Both the position numbers and the translations under genes were made by a program. Of a stretch of DNA of 64,000 nucleotides, positions 23,525 to 31,540 are shown piece by piece (position 1 is the stretch's first letter; the number at the start of each line of letters is the position of its first letter). The stretch covers positions 1 to 64,000 of the forward strand of contig VXMB01000001.1 in assembly GCA_009841265.1 (NCBI GenBank). Reading direction: 5' to 3'. Source of the stretch: Gemmatimonadota bacterium. Its GTDB lineage: Bacteria; JAAXHH01. A model generated the notes under the pieces. It ran no database searches. It was not told the origin of the DNA and was given only the letters and a program-made list of their open reading frames with translations.

Positions 23525-26500
23525 CTATTTCCCGTTCCCGTCACCGTTCCCGTTCCCGTCCCCGTTCCAGCGGCCGCGGCCGTTCCGCTTCCTGCCGTTC
23601 ATCTCCACCGGTTTCCATCCGCTTTCACCGCTGTGCACGGGCGCGCCAGCCAGCCGGACCCGTTTCGCGCCGCTGGATTCACGCAGCGTCTTCAGCAGCT
23701 CGTCCGTGGGCCTGACCTGGAGATGATTCCCCGCCCTTACGCCGATCTCGCCGTGATCGGCCGTCGACACTTCGAGCACCACGTCGCATTTTCCCGGGTA
23801 GGTCTCCAGCACGTCCTTGAGCGACGCGAGGTTTTCATCCCCGACCTTTTCGTACTCCATGGACACCACGACGGACCGCGCCAGCCGGTCCCGGGCATCC
23901 GTCAAGGCGATGATTTCGGAAGCGATGACCTTGTTGTCCTCTTCTTTTTTCGACAGGTGCCCGTTCACGAGGATCAGCGCGTCGATCGACACAAGATCGC
24001 GGTACAATGCGTATGGTTCCGAAAAGACGAGCACTTCGCCGGATCCGGAGAAGTCCTCGAGCGTGACGAAGGCCATGGTCTTGCCGTTCCGGTCTACGAT
24101 GGGCTTGATCTCGGTCACGATACCGCCGACCACGACGCCGTCCTGCCGGCCGTTGGCGAGTTCGAGGCGCCGCATTTCCGCCGTCGTGAACGCCCGGATG
24201 TCTTCCTCGTATTCCTTCAGCGGGTGCCCCGTCACGTAGAATCCGAGCAGTTCCTTCTCGAGGTCCAGTTCCTGGCTGGCCGCCCACCGTGGGACCATCG
24301 GCAGCACGGGCTTGTGTACTTCCAGCCCGGAGCTTCCTCCCATGCCATCGAGGTCGAAGAGGGAGGTCTGGCCCTTTTCCCGGTCCTGCTGGCGGGTCTG
24401 CGCCCCTTCGATGACCGAATCGAGCACGTCCATGAGTTGCGCCCGGTGTCCCTCGAGGCTGTCGCAGGCGCCGGCCTGGATCAGAGACTCCAGCACCCGC
24501 TTGTTGACCAGCCGCAGATCGATGTGCTCGCAGAGCCCGAATACATCCTCGAAGGTTCCATGCTCCTTCCTCGCCTCGACGATGGATTCCACCGCGGCCT
24601 GCCCCACGTTCTTGATGGCGCATAGCCCGAACCGGATGGAGGGACCTTCCACGACGAAGGTCTTGTCGCTACTGTTGACGTCGGGCGGCAACACCTCGAT
24701 GCCCATCTTCCGGCATTCGTTGATCAGTACGACGATTTCCTCGGTATTGGACATCGTGTTTGACAACAGCGCGGCCATGAAGGGCACCGGGTAGTGCACC
24801 TTCAGGTAGGCCTCCTGGAAAGCGAGTACGGCATAGCCCGCCGAATGGCTCTTGTTGAACGCGTAGCCGCCGAAGTACTCGATCAGGCCGAAGACCTCTT
24901 CCGCGATGCTTTTCTCGATGCCGTTCTCCACGGCGCCGTCGACAAAGTTCCGCCGTTCTTCGGCCATGACTTCAGGCTGCTTCTTGGCCATGGCCTTCCG
25001 GAGGAAATCGGCGCGGCCCAGGGTGTAACCCGCCATGTCGCGGGCGATCTGCATCGCCTGTTCCTGGTAGACGATGAGGCCGTACGTCTCCTTCAGGGCC
25101 GTTTCCATCACGGCGTGGTGATAGGTGACCTCCTTGCGCCCGTGCTTGCGGTCGATGTAGTCGTCCACCACCCCGCCGTTCAGGGGGCCGGGCCGGCAAA
25201 GCGCGTTCATGGCGATCAGGTCGTCGACGCCGTCCGGCCGGAGCCGTCGCAGGAATTCGTGGAGCCAGCCGCTGTGGAACTGGAAGATCCCCGTGGTCTC
25301 GCCCCGGCGGAACAGATCGAGGGTCTTCGGGTCGTCCAGGGGAATGTCGTCCAGCTCGATCTCGTCGCCCGTCGTGTCCTTGATGATCGCGAGAGCGTCC
25401 TGGATGACGGACAGGTTCTGCAGGCCCAGGAAGTCCATCTTGGGCAGGCCGATGTCCTCCATGAGCTCGCCTGGATACTGGGTGACGATCGTATCCTTGT
25501 TGCTCGGCTTGTACAGCGGCACGTAGTCGGTCAGTTCGCCCGGCGTGATCACCACCCCTGCCGCGTGGACGGACGCGTGGCGGGCCAGGCCTTCCAGGGT
25601 CCTGGCGTACTGGATCAGCTGGCCTTCCGTGCCGCCGCCGTCGGCCATCTGCTTCAACTCCGGGACCTGGTCGATGGCCCGGTCGAGTGTGATCTTCAGT
25701 TCGCCGGGCACCAGCTTGGCCACGCGGTCCACGTCGCCGTAAGACATGCCAAGGACGCGGCCCACGTCGCGGATCGCCGCCTTGGCCCCCATGGTGCCGA
25801 AGGTGATGATCTGGGCCACGCTGTTCTTGCCGTATTTCTCCACCACGTAGTTGATGACCTTGTCGCGTTCGCGGTCCGCGAGGTCGATGTCGATGTCGGG
25901 CATGCTGACGCGCTCGGGATTCAGAAAGCGTTCGAATAGCAGCCCGTACTCGATAGGGTCGATGTTCGTAATGCCCAGCACGTACGCCACCATGCATCCC
26001 AGGCCGGATCCCCGCGTCATGAGCGGGATGCCCTGCTCCGCGGCGAACCGGGCGATATCCTCGACGATGAGGAAGTAGCTCGGATAGCCCATCTGGCTGA
26101 TGACGCCCAGTTCGTATTCGAGGCGCGCCTTCAACTCTGGGGTGACGGTGTCGTACCGCTTTGCCATCCCGTCGAAAGACAGCTTGTGCAGGTAGGCGTC
26201 CGCGCTGTCATAACCTTCCGGCAGCGGGAAGTGGGGAAACTTGAACTGGCCCATTTCCATCTCGAATTCGATGGACTCGGCGATGGATACCGTGTTTGCC
26301 AGGGCGCCGGAAACGTGGCCGAACAACTGGCTCATCTCGTCGGCGTTCTTGAAGTAGAGTGAATCCGTGGCGAACCTGAGCCGCTTGGGGTCGTTCAGTT
26401 CCTTCCCGGTCTGAATGCAGACCAGCACGTCCTGGGCGGGGGCGTCGCCCTGCTTCAAATAGTGGGCGTCGTTGGTCGCGACGATGGGGAGGTCGAACTC

Positions 26501-27094
26501 CCGGGAAAAATCGATCATCGCGTTGTTGATGGGCTTGTCGAACTCCAGTCCGTGGTCCTGGATCTCCAGGTAGAAGTTGGATCCGAAGACCTCTTTGAGC
26601 TCGGCGCATTTCGTCCGGGCCCGGTCGATCTGGCCGTCCACCACCAGGTTGGCCAGCGGCCCCTTGGCGCAGGCGGACAGGGCGATCAGCCCTTCGCTGT
26701 GCTTCTTCAAAAGCTCCATGTCCACCCGGGGCTTGTAGTAGAATCCCTCAAGGTACCCGGCGGAGGTGAGCTTCATCAGGTTCCGGTAGCCCGTCGCGTT
26801 CTTTGCGAGCACGACGAAATGAGTAGTCTGATCGGCACGTTCACCGCCCCGGACCGGGCGCTTTTCCTTCCTGCTGCCCGGGGCCAGGTACAGTTCGCAA
26901 CCGATGATCGGCCTCAGGCCTGCGGCCGTGACCGTCTTGTAGAACTCCACGGCGCCGAACATGTTGCCATGGTCGGTCATGGCGATGGCGGGCATGTCGA
27001 AGGCTTTGGCGGTCTCGGCGAGATCCCCGATGCGGCTGGCGCCGTCGAGGAGGCTGTAATGGGTATGGTTGTGCAGGTGTACGAACGAGGACAC
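23525..27094 (-). CDS. dnaE: DNA polymerase III alpha subunit
   Basis: A 1189-residue replicative polymerase. It opens with the PHP domain (FVHLHNHTHYSLLDG, AMTDHGNMFGA), then the polymerase III core (GSGLGCMVAYVLGITNIDP, PDIDIDLADRERD carrying the catalytic Asp residues, GIFQFHSG), the helix-hairpin-helix region, and an OB-fold near 1000-1090. The start is GTG 27094 with AAGGA 9 bases upstream; no ATG gives the conserved N-terminus. The last 14 residues (WNGDGNGNGDGNGK) are encoded by a hexamer repeat and are not part of any domain. The gene stands alone, 158 bp upstream of the BIG2 lipoprotein gene. Confidence 0.97.
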   Translation of the reverse strand: MSSFVHLHNHTHYSLLDGASRIGDLAETAKAFDMPAIAMTDHGNMFGAVEFYKTVTAAGLRPIIGCELYLAPGSRKEKRPVRGGERADQTTHFVVLAKNATGYRNLMKLTSAGYLEGFYYKPRVDMELLKKHSEGLIALSACAKGPLANLVVDGQIDRARTKCAELKEVFGSNFYLEIQDHGLEFDKPINNAMIDFSREFDLPIVATNDAHYLKQGDAPAQDVLVCIQTGKELNDPKRLRFATDSLYFKNADEMSQLFGHVSGALANTVSIAESIEFEMEMGQFKFPHFPLPEGYDSADAYLHKLSFDGMAKRYDTVTPELKARLEYELGVISQMGYPSYFLIVEDIARFAAEQGIPLMTRGSGLGCMVAYVLGITNIDPIEYGLLFERFLNPERVSMPDIDIDLADRERDKVINYVVEKYGKNSVAQIITFGTMGAKAAIRDVGRVLGMSYGDVDRVAKLVPGELKITLDRAIDQVPELKQMADGGGTEGQLIQYARTLEGLARHASVHAAGVVITPGELTDYVPLYKPSNKDTIVTQYPGELMEDIGLPKMDFLGLQNLSVIQDALAIIKDTTGDEIELDDIPLDDPKTLDLFRRGETTGIFQFHSGWLHEFLRRLRPDGVDDLIAMNALCRPGPLNGGVVDDYIDRKHGRKEVTYHHAVMETALKETYGLIVYQEQAMQIARDMAGYTLGRADFLRKAMAKKQPEVMAEERRNFVDGAVENGIEKSIAEEVFGLIEYFGGYAFNKSHSAGYAVLAFQEAYLKVHYPVPFMAALLSNTMSNTEEIVVLINECRKMGIEVLPPDVNSSDKTFVVEGPSIRFGLCAIKNVGQAAVESIVEARKEHGTFEDVFGLCEHIDLRLVNKRVLESLIQAGACDSLEGHRAQLMDVLDSVIEGAQTRQQDREKGQTSLFDLDGMGGSSGLEVHKPVLPMVPRWAASQELDLEKELLGFYVTGHPLKEYEEDIRAFTTAEMRRLELANGRQDGVVVGGIVTEIKPIVDRNGKTMAFVTLEDFSGSGEVLVFSEPYALYRDLVSIDALILVNGHLSKKEEDNKVIASEIIALTDARDRLARSVVVSMEYEKVGDENLASLKDVLETYPGKCDVVLEVSTADHGEIGVRAGNHLQVRPTDELLKTLRESSGAKRVRLAGAPVHSGESGWKPVEMNGRKRNGRGRWNGDGNGNGDGNGK
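23529..23570. repeat. Hexanucleotide repeat at the dnaE 3' end
   Basis: Seven adjacent hexamers of type ttcccg (four exact; tcaccg, tccccg and ttccag are variants). On the minus strand they encode alternating Gly-Asn/Gly-Asp residues just before the stop codon. Slippage would change the tail length in frame. Confidence 0.9.
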
Positions 27095-27433
27095 GGGGTT
27101 CGTCCTTGAGGCAGATACCGCAGTTCACCTGTTGCGGACGGGCGGGGTCCTGCCTGATGAGTGCCTGACGGGCTTCAAAGTGGGAATGAAGTTACGAGAC
27201 TGCCTCTGGAAAAATAGGTTGATAAGAACCACCGGCGCAAGGTATTTTACGTTTTTTTCCGGTGGGTCTGAGCACGATCCGGGTGATGGGCAGGAAGGCT
27301 TCGATCAGACCGGGAATCCGGCAGTTTCTTCGGCCGTTTATCCGGTCGTGTTTCAGTCCGGGTTTACGCCTGAGCTACAGTCCGGACTTCAGCCCGGATT
27401 TACATATCACGTAAAAGGAGTACCCGGCGCGTC
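27095..27433. other. Divergent intergenic region dnaE/serA
   Basis: 339 bases without a convincing gene. It holds a candidate serA promoter (27219-27248), a 7-bp stem (ccaccgg 27229-27235, ccggtgg 27259-27265) around that promoter's -10, and three cagYccgg boxes near 27354, 27378 and 27390. The middle box is part of the perfect palindrome agtccggact (27379-27388). The boxes sit 30-80 bp before serA and could bind a regulator. Confidence 0.5.
27219..27248 (+). promoter_or_regulatory. Candidate serA promoter
   Basis: TTGATA (27219-27224), 18 bp, TATTTT (27243-27248), matching the sigma-70 consensus at 5 and 4 positions. The leader would be about 180 nt before serA. An inverted repeat overlaps the -10. 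Confidence 0.35.
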
Positions 27434-29062
27434 ATGCATCACGTTATCGTCCTCGACAAACTGGCCCGGGAAGGGCTCGAACGGCTCACCGGGGCAGACG
27501 AAGTATTCCACGACGTGCGTACCGGCCTCGACGGAGAAGCGCTGCGCGACGCCCTCCTGGAATACGACGGCGCCATCTGCCGGAGCGACACGAAGATCAC
27601 GGCGGACGTGCTGAAAGGCAACGCGCGCCTGCGCGGCATCGTGCGGGCGGGCGTGGGCACGGACAACATCGACCGGGTCGCGGCGACCCGGCAGGGCATC
27701 GTGGTCATGAACACGCCGACCGGCAATACACTGAGCACGGCGGAACACACGTTCACCCTCATCGCGGCCCTTTCGCGCAACATCGCGCCGGCGAACCGGA
27801 GTCTCATGGAAGGACGGTGGGACCGCGGCGCGTTCACGGGGGTCCAGCTGGCAGGCAAGACCCTGGGCATCATCGGCATGGGCCGCATCGGCCGGGAGGT
27901 CGCTGCGCGGGCGCAGGCCTTCGCCATGCGCGTTATCGGTTTCGACCCCTTTCTTTCGCCCGATCAGGCCGCCAAGCTGGGCGTGGAGTACGTCGACGAA
28001 GTGCGCGACCTGCTGCCCGAGGTGGACTACCTGACCGTGCATACGCCGCTGACGCCGGAGACCCGCCACCTGGTGAGCCACGACGAGATCGACCTGCTAA
28101 AACCGGGTGCGCGGCTGGTCAACTGCGCCCGCGGCGGAATCTACGACGAGGAAGCGCTGATCCGGGGCCTCGAATCCGGGAAGCTGGCCGGCGTGGCGCT
28201 GGACGTCTACGAAGAGGAGCCCTGTGTCGACAGCCCGCTGTTTCACATGCCCGGCGTGCTGTGCACCCCCCATCTCGGGGCGAGCACGGAAGAGGCGCAG
28301 GCCGACGTCGCGGTGGAAGCCGTGGACCTCCTGGTCAACTTTTTGGTCACCGGGGAAGTCCGCCACTCCGTGAACGCCGTCACCATCGATTCGAATACGT
28401 ACCAGACGCTGGGCGGCTATCTCGACGTGGCCTACCGGCTGGGCATCCTGCTGTCCCAGTGGCACAGCGGGGGGCCGCGCGCGTGCCGGCTTACCTACCG
28501 CGGCAAGGTGGTCGACGAGAACACGCGCCTGCTCACCTCCGCCTTCTGCGCGGGCCTGCTCGAGGACGCTCTCGACGAAGAAGTCAATATCGTCAACGGC
28601 GAGATGCTGCTCCGGGAACGGGGCATCCACCTGACGGAACAGACCCGCAGCGCGGCCGGGTTCTTCTCCTCGGCCATCAGTGTCGAGATCGAATGCGCCG
28701 ACGAGACCTACCGCGCCGACGGAACGGTTTTTGGAAACAACATGCCGAGGTTGATCCGCCTGGGCGAACACCGCATGGAGGCGTACCTGGACGGCAACCT
28801 CCTGGTCTTCCACCACAGCGACGTGCCCGGCATCGTCGGCGCTATCGGCGACACCTTCGGACGGTACAAGGTCAACATCGCCCAGATGGCCGTGGGCAGG
28901 CTGGGGAACGAGCCCGGCGGCAAAGCCGTGGGCGTGCTGAACCTGGACGACGTGCCGCCTCAGGAATCCATCGACGAGATCATGCGCCACCCGGCCATCA
29001 ACAGTGCGCGGTTCATCAGGCTGCCCGCCCACGGAGCCCTGCCGCCCTGGATGCCCGGATGA
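27434..29062 (+). CDS. serA: D-3-phosphoglycerate dehydrogenase
   Basis: A 542-residue enzyme, the first step of serine synthesis (3-phosphoglycerate to 3-phosphohydroxypyruvate, NAD+). N-terminal catalytic/nucleotide domain: GVGTDNID, TLGIIGMGRIGREVA (NAD loop), VNCARGGIYDEEAL (catalytic Arg), ALDVYEEEP, PHLGASTEEAQ (catalytic His). It is the long type, with an intervening domain (about 320-455) and a C-terminal ACT domain (HHSDVPGIVGAIGDTFG), which suggests feedback by serine. AAAAGGAG is 13 bases from the ATG, slightly long. pdxJ follows 63 bp later on the same strand, joining serine and PLP supply. Confidence 0.97.
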   Translation: MHHVIVLDKLAREGLERLTGADEVFHDVRTGLDGEALRDALLEYDGAICRSDTKITADVLKGNARLRGIVRAGVGTDNIDRVAATRQGIVVMNTPTGNTLSTAEHTFTLIAALSRNIAPANRSLMEGRWDRGAFTGVQLAGKTLGIIGMGRIGREVAARAQAFAMRVIGFDPFLSPDQAAKLGVEYVDEVRDLLPEVDYLTVHTPLTPETRHLVSHDEIDLLKPGARLVNCARGGIYDEEALIRGLESGKLAGVALDVYEEEPCVDSPLFHMPGVLCTPHLGASTEEAQADVAVEAVDLLVNFLVTGEVRHSVNAVTIDSNTYQTLGGYLDVAYRLGILLSQWHSGGPRACRLTYRGKVVDENTRLLTSAFCAGLLEDALDEEVNIVNGEMLLRERGIHLTEQTRSAAGFFSSAISVEIECADETYRADGTVFGNNMPRLIRLGEHRMEAYLDGNLLVFHHSDVPGIVGAIGDTFGRYKVNIAQMAVGRLGNEPGGKAVGVLNLDDVPPQESIDEIMRHPAINSARFIRLPAHGALPPWMPG

Positions 29063-29125
29063 TGCCGACCGCGCGCAATGTGGAACGATTGAAGAAAAAC
29101 AGCCGTTTAAGGGAATACAGAGTCT

Positions 29126-29899
29126 ATGGCTAAACTTAGTGTCAACGTAAACAAGGTGGCCCTGCTGCGTAACACGCGCCTGCACGGCATACCCAGCGTG
29201 ACGGGCTTGTCCCGGACCGCGATCGAGGCCGGCGCCTACGGCATCACGGTGCACCCGCGGCCCGACCAGCGGCATATTACGCCCGGCGACGTGGACGACC
29301 TGGCCGAAATGCTGAAGGACTACCCCGATATCGAATACAATATCGAGGGCAATCCCTTCCACCAGGTCATGGACATCGTCCGAAAGACCCGGCCCACGCA
29401 GGCCACGCTGGTCCCGGACGACCCGGACGCCTTCACCTCGGACCAAGGCTGGGACGTTGAGACCCATGCCGATAGACTCAAACCGATCATCGCGGAACTG
29501 AAGGACCTCGGCTGCCGGGTCAGCCTGTTCATGGACGCGGACCTCGACCAGATCGAGCGGGTGCCCGATATCGGCGCCGACCGGATCGAACTGTATACCG
29601 AACCCTACGCCGTGGCCTTCGCGGCAGGTCCCGAAGAGATGCAGCCCGTGCTTTCGGCCTTCGCCAGGGCGGCGGAACGCGCCCACGAGATCGGCCTGGG
29701 GGTCAATGCCGGCCACGATCTCAACCTGGACAACCTGGCGTTGTTCTGCGGCACCGTACCTAACGTACTCGAGGTCTCGATCGGCCATGCGCTGGTCGCC
29801 GACGCGCTCGAAATGGGACTGAAGACCGCGGTGGGCGCGTACCTGGGCGAACTCGAAAAAGCGGAAGTGATTTCCGCAGCGAACCCTTCCAAACCATAA
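29126..29899 (+). CDS. pdxJ: Pyridoxine 5'-phosphate synthase
   Basis: A 257-residue TIM-barrel enzyme condensing 3-amino-1-hydroxyacetone phosphate with deoxyxylulose 5-phosphate to pyridoxine phosphate, the last ring-forming step of DXP-dependent vitamin B6 synthesis. PdxJ signatures are VNVNKVALLRNTR, GITVHPRPDQRHI (His and Arg in the active site), EYNIEGNP, TLVPDDP and GVNAGHDLN. Length is close to the usual 240-250. It is the second gene of an apparent serA-pdxJ unit; PLP is the cofactor for GlyA and four other enzymes in this window. Confidence 0.96.
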   Translation: MAKLSVNVNKVALLRNTRLHGIPSVTGLSRTAIEAGAYGITVHPRPDQRHITPGDVDDLAEMLKDYPDIEYNIEGNPFHQVMDIVRKTRPTQATLVPDDPDAFTSDQGWDVETHADRLKPIIAELKDLGCRVSLFMDADLDQIERVPDIGADRIELYTEPYAVAFAAGPEEMQPVLSAFARAAERAHEIGLGVNAGHDLNLDNLALFCGTVPNVLEVSIGHALVADALEMGLKTAVGAYLGELEKAEVISAANPSKP

Positions 29900-29942
29900 A
29901 TCAGGATTCCCCTGTAAATCAGGTTTCCCTGGAGGTTATTAC

Positions 29943-31463
29943 ATGAAGACTCGATTAACGCGCTACATCCCACTGGCCGTCCTGGTTCTTGCCTTGTCCG
30001 GCCCGTCCGGTCCGGCGATGTCCCAGGACCTGGCCGCCTTCGAGCAGAACGTCACGGAATTCACCCTCGACAACGGACTCACCTTCATCGTGGTGGAGAA
30101 CCATGACGCCCCGGTCCTAAGCGTCCTTACCTACGCGGACGTCGGCTCCGCGGACGAGGTCAAGGGCATCACCGGCATAGCCCACCTCTTCGAGCACATG
30201 GCATTCAAGGGTACCACGACCATCGGCGCCATGGACCTGGAAGCCGAGTATGCTGCCATGGAGAAGGTGGACGAGATTTTCGACGATCTCCGGAACGAAC
30301 GGCACAAGGGCCACCTGGCCGACCCCGAGCGCCTGGCCAGCCTGGAGCAGGCCTTCGAAAACGCCAAGACGGCGGCCCGGGAACTCGGCCGGTCCAATGC
30401 CATGGACGAGGCCATCGATCGCGCCGGCGGAACGGGGTTGAATGCCTCGACCAGCCGGGACGCCACGCGGTACTACTATAGTCTTCCCTCGAACAAGCTC
30501 GAGCTATTCTTCGCGCTGGAGTCCAACCGCTTCCTCGAACCGGTGCTCCGGGAGTTCTTCATAGAACGGGACGTGGTCAAGGAAGAACGCCGGATGAGCG
30601 AAAGCAGTCCGGTCGGACGCCTGGTGGAGGAGATGCTGAGCGCTGCGTACAAGGCCCATCCCTACGGTGAGCCGATCGTGGGCCACATGTCGGACATTGA
30701 TTCCATGACCCGCGCGGAGGCGATGGATTTCTTCAGGCGATACTATGGCGCCGGCAACCTGACGATCATCATCTCGGGCGACGCGGACCCCGCGCACGTC
30801 AAGGAACTGGCCCACGAGTATTTCGACCGCCTTCCAGCCGGACCTCCGGTCGAACCGGTTGAGACGACCGAACCCCCGCAAATAGCGGAGCGTCGCGTAA
30901 CCATGGAAGACCGGTCCCAGCCGGTGATCCTGATGGGTTACCATAAGGTCGACATCAACCACGAAGACGACGTGGTGTTCAACGTACTGTCCGATATCCT
31001 GGGAAGCGGCCGCACCAGCCGATTGTATACAAAACTCGTCAAGGATCAGAAAATCGCGGTGAACGCCTCCTCCTTCACGGACTTCCCTGGCAGCAAGTAC
31101 CCCAACATGATCGTGTTCTTCGCCTTTCCGAGTAAGGACTACACCGCGGCGGACACGGAGCAAGCCATCGAGGAGGAAATCGAACGGATCCGTAACGAGG
31201 AAGTCACCGAAGAGGAACTGTCCAGGGCGAAAGTGCGGGCCCGGGTCAACCTGATCCGGGGACTCGAGTCCAACATGGGACTTGCGACTCAACTGGCTTA
31301 TTTTCATGTACTTACCGGAGACTGGCGGAACCTCTTCCACAGTATTGACGCGATCAATGAGGTGACCGCCGAAGATATCAAGCGCGTAGCCAACCAGTAC
31401 CTGGTTTCCAAGAACCGGACGGTGGCTTCGATCGTTACCATGGATGATGGCGGAACCGAGTGA
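29943..31463 (+). CDS. M16-family zinc metallopeptidase, catalytic subunit
   Basis: A 506-residue exported protein (signal peptide 1-28, ending AMSQ). It carries the inverted zinc motif HLFEH (His81, Glu84, His85). The third ligand is probably a Glu in VVKEERRM (213/214). Spacing between them is about 50 residues longer than in mitochondrial processing peptidase, because a charged helical segment (about 100-160, with NERHKGHLADPERLASLEQ) is inserted. The second M16 half follows (about 290-500). It pairs with the adjacent inactive M16 gene to form the usual two-subunit chamber. GGAGG precedes ATG 29943. The likely periplasmic substrate is short unfolded peptides. Confidence 0.93.
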   Translation: MKTRLTRYIPLAVLVLALSGPSGPAMSQDLAAFEQNVTEFTLDNGLTFIVVENHDAPVLSVLTYADVGSADEVKGITGIAHLFEHMAFKGTTTIGAMDLEAEYAAMEKVDEIFDDLRNERHKGHLADPERLASLEQAFENAKTAARELGRSNAMDEAIDRAGGTGLNASTSRDATRYYYSLPSNKLELFFALESNRFLEPVLREFFIERDVVKEERRMSESSPVGRLVEEMLSAAYKAHPYGEPIVGHMSDIDSMTRAEAMDFFRRYYGAGNLTIIISGDADPAHVKELAHEYFDRLPAGPPVEPVETTEPPQIAERRVTMEDRSQPVILMGYHKVDINHEDDVVFNVLSDILGSGRTSRLYTKLVKDQKIAVNASSFTDFPGSKYPNMIVFFAFPSKDYTAADTEQAIEEEIERIRNEEVTEEELSRAKVRARVNLIRGLESNMGLATQLAYFHVLTGDWRNLFHSIDAINEVTAEDIKRVANQYLVSKNRTVASIVTMDDGGTE

Positions 31464-31508
31464 TCACGGACCTAATGTTCACGGAACGACGCGAACATCC
31501 GCTGCCCT

Positions 31509-31534
31509 GAACACAGGAGTCGAACACAGGAGTC
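31509..31534 (+). repeat. Duplicated Shine-Dalgarno region
   Basis: gaacacaggagtc occurs twice in perfect tandem (31509-31521, 31522-31534), giving two AGGAG sites. The second is 8 bases before ATG 31541; the first is 21 bases away. Confidence 0.9.
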
Positions 31535-31540
31535 GAACCC

